Assembly (NCBI GenBank): GCA_002238555.1
Contig: MPMO01000003.1
Span: forward strand, 62,001 to 126,000
Direction of reading: 5' to 3'
From: Caldilineaceae bacterium bin34
GTDB taxonomy: Bacteria; Chloroflexota; Anaerolineae; Caldilineales; Caldilineaceae
DNA: 64,000 bases
Below the pieces are notes generated by a model, which saw only the letters and a list, made by a program, of their open reading frames with translations, did no database searches and was not told the origin of the DNA. This document shows, one piece after another, positions 61,033 to 64,000 of the stretch (within the stretch, counting starts at the first letter, position 1; each line of letters opens with the position of its first letter). Both the position numbers and the translations under genes were made by a program.

Positions 61033-62001
61033 TTAGTCCATGATTTCCTGTACCGTCTGCAGGAGTGTCTCGGCCTTCAGTGCCGGCAGGTTGTAGCACT
61101 GGGCGTGCAGACTGTCCGCCAAGGTTTGAGCCAGGCCCCGGTCAAAGGCGGAGTGCTCCATGTTCACCACTACGGACTTGATTTCGGAGTGGACATAAAG
61201 TTCCGCAATCTTCAACGCCTCCTCCTGCGCCGGCTGCCCGGTCATGCTGACATTGCCGGCACCGTCCGTCAGCAGAATCATCATGGGCTGGGTCTTCGGT
61301 TCGCGGCGGCGCACGTTCTCGAACACGCGCCAGGCCACGTACAAGCCGCTGCTGAGGGGAGTCTTGCCCCCCACCGGCAGATCAACCAGGGCCTTCTGTG
61401 CCAATTCGACGCTGCTCGTTGGCGGCAGCACGACACGGGCCCGGTCGCGCTGGAAGACCACCAGCCCTACCTGGTCGCGCCGTTGGTAGGCGTCCACCAG
61501 CAAACTGAAGATGGCGCCCTTGGTGGCCTCCATGCGTTCGCTGGCCGCCATTGACCAGCTGGCGTCCACAACGAACAAAATGAGATTGCCGGTGCGTCTG
61601 ACCCGGATCTTGCGGTGCAAATCGGTCATCTTCAGTTGGAGCGCCAGACTGTTGTCGATGTCGGCCGCGCGCCGGCGCTTCTGATGCGGTGCCGCCGCCC
61701 TCAGCGTGGCATCGAACGCAATATCCTCAGGGCGGTCCCCGGCCGGAATCGCCCGTATGTACCGGCCCCGTTTCCGGTTGGTGCGGGAATACGAACGCTT
61801 GCCTGCCTTCTCCCGGGTCACCTTGTCCAGCGGCGAGGTGACCTTCTGCATGTCGAACTGCTCTCCGACCTCCACCCGTTTCTGGGTACCGGCCTTGTCT
61901 CCGGACGACGAACTCTGGGGTTGACTGTCATCGGGCTGAAGGTAGTTGCCTTCGCCTTCCTGCTGTTCGTCAACTACGCCCGAGTCATCGTCCGTTTCAC
62001 T
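61033..62001 (-). CDS. VWA half of the chlD/bchD-type chelatase, reached by -1 frameshift
   Basis: This frame joins the AAA+ gene at the A8 run and continues 322 residues. It starts with an acidic, Gln/Ser-rich linker (SETDDDSGVVDEQQEGEG), then the arginine-rich connector and a VWA domain with MIDAS elements DASWSMAAS, GGKTPLSSGL and LLTDGAGN. A GTG at 61875 could start it independently but has no ribosome site. Fused to the upstream AAA+ part it gives a 689-residue ChlD/BchD-like subunit. No protoporphyrin or bacteriochlorophyll genes are near, so cobalt chelation for B12 (with a CobN elsewhere) is the likelier job. The frame change is either programmed or an assembly indel. Confidence 0.8.
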   Translation of the reverse strand, partial: SETDDDSGVVDEQQEGEGNYLQPDDSQPQSSSSGDKAGTQKRVEVGEQFDMQKVTSPLDKVTREKAGKRSYSRTNRKRGRYIRAIPAGDRPEDIAFDATLRAAAPHQKRRRAADIDNSLALQLKMTDLHRKIRVRRTGNLILFVVDASWSMAASERMEATKGAIFSLLVDAYQRRDQVGLVVFQRDRARVVLPPTSSVELAQKALVDLPVGGKTPLSSGLYVAWRVFENVRRREPKTQPMMILLTDGAGNVSMTGQPAQEEALKIAELYVHSEIKSVVVNMEHSAFDRGLAQTLADSLHAQCYNLPALKAETLLQTVQEIMD

Positions 62002-62009
62002 TTTTTTTC
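61931..62009 (-). other. Candidate -1 frameshift signal: A8 slippery run plus stem-loop
   Basis: Codons GAA AAA AAA GTG span 62009-61998, with eight A residues at 62008-62001. A tandem slip by -1 gives AAA AGT GAA and enters the VWA frame. About 17 nt downstream, TCGGGC-GTAGTTG (61983-61971) can pair with CAACTAC (61948-61942) and GCCCGA (61936-61931), a 13 bp stem with a 5 nt bulge. The zero-frame stop TAG (61976-61974) lies within this stem. Only weak SD-like sequence is seen upstream. Confidence 0.65.
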
Positions 62010-63101
62010 ATCGGCGGACTGGGTGCCTTCGACATCCTCGGTCGCCAGTTCATCGCTGTCGACCATCTGTTGGGCCTGGGCTTCCGCCTCCTCCAAATTC
62101 TTCTGCAGATGGTCCGGATGCAGTCCCGCCTCCATGAAGGGTTGCTTCTTCATGCGGTGCGGAAGCGCCAATTCGGCAGCGTAGTGGATGTCGCGGGCGG
62201 TGATCTGCCGACGACCCTCGAAGGCCGCCTGTGCGCACGCCGTCTTGAGGATAACGATGTCGGCTCTGTGTCCGTCCACGCTGAAGTTGGTGGTCAGCGC
62301 AGCGATCGTGTACAGGTCCCGATCGGTGTACTCCACTTCGTGGTAGCACCGGCGAGCAGCGATGACCTGTTCTCCAAGCGACGTTTCCCTTTCCTTCCAC
62401 TCGGACACGAAACCGTCCGGGTCCAGGTCGTATTCCAACCGGCGCTGGAGTATGGCGACTCGTTCCTCGGCATCCTCGATGCCGGTCACGTCCACGGCAT
62501 GGGCAAACCGATCCAACAACTGGGGCCGCAGGTCACCCTCCTCAGGGTTCATGGAACCAATCAGGACGAAACGCGAGGGGTGCTGCACGCTGATGCCTTC
62601 GCGCTCCACCGTGTTCACCCCCATGGCCGCGGAATCCAGCAGCAGATCCACCACGTGGTCATCCAGCAGATTCACTTCGTCCACGTACAGGATCCCCCGG
62701 TTGGCGGCGGCCAGCACCCCCGGTTCGAAATGTTTTTGGCCTTCCTGGATGGCCTTCTCGATATCCAGGGTGCCCACCACGCGATCTTCGGTTGCACTCA
62801 CTGGCAGGTCCACAAAAGCGGTGGTTCTTTCCACCGTGGGCGTCGATGCCAGGTTCGGTAGTTCACGGCACTGGAAGCAAAGTTGGTCGGACCGCTCCGG
62901 ATTGCAGCTGAAAGGACAGTTGGCCACGGCCGTGATGGGAGGGAGCAACGCGGCCAGGCCACGCGCAGCCGTGGATTTAGCCGTGCCGCGTTCGCCTCGG
63001 ATTAGGACACCGCCAATCTGCGGATTGATGGCGTTCAGAATCAGGGCCCGTTTCATGCGGTCCTGACCGACAATGGCGGTTAAGGGATAGGTGGTGTGCA
63101 T
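61974..63101 (-). CDS. AAA+ subunit of chlD/bchI-type metal chelatase (zero-frame product)
   Basis: The 375-residue AAA+ ATPase has Walker A GERGTAKST near residue 37, cysteines CPFSC...CFQC typical of the BchI/ChlI family, Walker B GILYVDEVNLL, sensor VLIGSMNPEEGDLRPQLLDRF and the lid region ending at the acidic tail. In zero frame it stops at TAG 61976-61974, right after the A8 run, and would be a BchI/CobS-like subunit. With a -1 shift it becomes the N-terminus of the longer BchD-like protein. GGAAG lies 8 nt upstream of the ATG. Likely part of a cobalt or magnesium chelatase, with cobalt favoured by context. Confidence 0.88.
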   Translation of the reverse strand: MHTTYPLTAIVGQDRMKRALILNAINPQIGGVLIRGERGTAKSTAARGLAALLPPITAVANCPFSCNPERSDQLCFQCRELPNLASTPTVERTTAFVDLPVSATEDRVVGTLDIEKAIQEGQKHFEPGVLAAANRGILYVDEVNLLDDHVVDLLLDSAAMGVNTVEREGISVQHPSRFVLIGSMNPEEGDLRPQLLDRFAHAVDVTGIEDAEERVAILQRRLEYDLDPDGFVSEWKERETSLGEQVIAARRCYHEVEYTDRDLYTIAALTTNFSVDGHRADIVILKTACAQAAFEGRRQITARDIHYAAELALPHRMKKQPFMEAGLHPDHLQKNLEEAEAQAQQMVDSDELATEDVEGTQSADEKKVKRTMTRA

Positions 63102-63195
63102 CGGGCACTTCCGGTTGGCGGGTTCAAAACGGTTGGCTCGCGCAATCCGACGCGGTTCGGTTCCCGTCCCCGCGTCCGCAACGCAGAGCGCAGTA

Positions 63196-63237
63196 TATAA
63201 TCAGATTCGCCATCGAAACCCAAAGCGCTTTGGGTTT
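63196..63237. promoter_or_regulatory. Divergent promoter region with TATAAT and a 22 bp perfect palindrome
   Basis: TATAAT at 63196-63201 reads toward the sigma factor gene, and TATACT on the minus strand (63197-63192) reads toward the chelatase gene. A perfect 22 bp palindrome spans 63216-63237 (half-site AAACCCAAAGC). Its place just after the -10 fits an operator for an unknown repressor. No -35 is obvious. Confidence 0.5.
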
Positions 63238-63300
63238 GCAACCCGTTGCTGCCGTGCGGCGTAGATAGAACAGACCCTCCTTCGAATTCGACCGGGCCCC

Positions 63301-63945
63301 ATGTTCGCCGATGAACAAACCTCAAGACTCCAGGCGCGTTGGCTGGCCGCTGCCCGGGTTGGCAACGGAGATGCCTACGGCGCTCTGTTCATGGCCTACC
63401 ACGCAGCCTTGGTGCGCTACGCGTGGCCGTTGGTTGGGAGCCAGGAGGATGCCGAGGATGCCGTGCATGACGCCTTTTTGAAATCCTGGCAGCGGCTGGA
63501 CCGGTTCGACGAACGGCGCGGAACCTTTGGAACATGGATTTTCGCCGTCACGCGCAACTGTTGTCTTGACCGCCTCAGGGCCCGAAAGCGCCGTCCGACC
63601 TCCTCAGCCCCGGATCCCGATGCACAGGCTGATTGGCTTGCCGACGATGCTCCGGATCCTGAACATCAGGCCATGCAGCAGGATCGGCAGTCGGCCATGA
63701 TAACCAGGCTCGCCATGTTGCCGCCAGCTTATCGGGAGACGTTGGTCCTGTTCTACTGGAACGACCTGAGCGTGCATGAAATTGCACAGGTCACCGGAAC
63801 CTCCGAGTCGAACGTCAAGTCCAGGCTCAGCCGGGGGCGCAGCCGCCTGGCAGACATTCTGCATCGGGAAATGGGCGTGCGCCGCGACCGCCAGCCGTCG
63901 TTGGACGCCTTGGACCTGCTGTTGGCCGGATCCGGCCCGGTGTGA
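63301..63945 (+). CDS. RNA polymerase ECF-type sigma factor
   Basis: The 214-residue sigma-70 family protein has a region 2 (YAWPLVGSQEDAEDAVHDAF, then TWIFAVTRNCCLDRLRARKR) and a region 4 helix-turn-helix (LPPAYRETLVLFYWNDLSVHEIAQVTGTSESNVKSRL). Regions 1 and 3 are absent, the ECF pattern. ECF sigmas respond to envelope or other stress and are usually held by an anti-sigma factor encoded next to them. Its 3' end at 63945 overlaps a possible GTG start. A 22 bp palindrome lies 64 nt upstream. Confidence 0.93.
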   Translation: MFADEQTSRLQARWLAAARVGNGDAYGALFMAYHAALVRYAWPLVGSQEDAEDAVHDAFLKSWQRLDRFDERRGTFGTWIFAVTRNCCLDRLRARKRRPTSSAPDPDAQADWLADDAPDPEHQAMQQDRQSAMITRLAMLPPAYRETLVLFYWNDLSVHEIAQVTGTSESNVKSRLSRGRSRLADILHREMGVRRDRQPSLDALDLLLAGSGPV

Positions 63946-64000
63946 ATTCGGAGCTGCTGGCCGGGCGGCGGCGATGGCCTCGAGACATGGAAGTACGAAT
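63942..64000 (+). CDS. Possible start of the gene after the ECF sigma (partial)
   Basis: GTG 63942 overlaps the sigma factor stop (GTGA) and opens an uninterrupted frame (NSELLAGRRRWPRDMEVR) to the window end. An anti-sigma factor would be expected here, but 19 codons are too few to identify it. Confidence 0.25.
   Translation, partial: MNSELLAGRRRWPRDMEVR

Overview
This is a 64 kb, GC-rich (about 62-63% by eye), densely coded chromosomal segment. It has about 50 protein genes, two tRNA genes, short intergenic gaps and many 1-50 nt gene overlaps. I see no rRNA, CRISPR array, insertion sequence, prophage or attachment site. The gene content suggests an uncultured member of the Chloroflexota (Anaerolineae/Caldilinea-like). 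The reasons are LytR-CpsA-Psr and SH3b surface proteins, a CpXC protein, a PASTA-less Ser/Thr kinase with an SH3b and LGxP-type C-terminus, an FHA-winged-helix regulator, PhyH, BKACE and XdhC/MocA genes, and no LPS genes. That placement is inference, and no marker phylogeny was possible.

Layout. 1-6.5 kb (+): 3' part of purB, a metallophosphatase, a PolX homologue whose polymerase active site looks dead, an SH3b membrane protein and ligA. 6.5-13.8 kb (-): a complete mrpABCDEFG cation/proton antiporter operon whose last gene is fused in frame to a PatB/MalY aminotransferase. 14-16 kb (+): a WD40-like protein and a HisC-like aminotransferase, followed by about 550 nt of probably decayed sequence. 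16.5-22.3 kb (-): maeB, a Na+/Ca2+ exchanger, miaB and an SDR. 22.8-29.7 kb (+): a HAD hydrolase, a CpXC protein, a CinA with a degenerate C-domain and two tandem LCP proteins. 29.7-35.1 kb (-): a TIM-barrel isomerase, a membrane protein, GT4, GtrA, tRNA-Ser, prfB (with the classical +1 programmed frameshift) and ftsY (apparent CTG start). 35.3-36.4 kb (+): thrC. 36.4-40.9 kb (-): smc and a membrane protein. 41-52.3 kb (+): a membrane protein, a hydrolase-like protein, gltX, tRNA-Gln, a DUF3500 protein, glnS, BKACE, sucCD and an acs-type ligase. 52.3-56.9 kb (-): a CPBP protease, a conserved unknown, dtd and a Ser/Thr kinase. 57.2-59.9 kb (+): FHA-wHTH regulator, MocA-like and two XdhC-type proteins. 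60.1-63.1 kb (-): PhyH and a chlD-type chelatase gene. 63.3 kb to the end (+): an ECF sigma factor.

How the genes work together. Translation and genome maintenance dominate (ligA, smc, ftsY, prfB, gltX, glnS, miaB, dtd, two tRNAs). A carbon block (BKACE, sucCD, acs, maeB) handles CoA esters and C4 acids. The kinase and the FHA-winged-helix gene are divergently transcribed and form a plausible phospho-signalling pair. MocA plus XdhC point to maturation of a molybdenum hydroxylase encoded elsewhere.

The most striking feature is the chelatase gene at 61.0-63.1 kb. The AAA+ half and the VWA half lie in two frames, joined by a run of eight A residues and followed by a strong potential stem-loop. 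This is the architecture expected for programmed -1 frameshifting that would yield both a short (BchI/CobS-like) and a long (BchD-like) subunit from one gene. The MrpG-PatB fusion is the second most unusual item.
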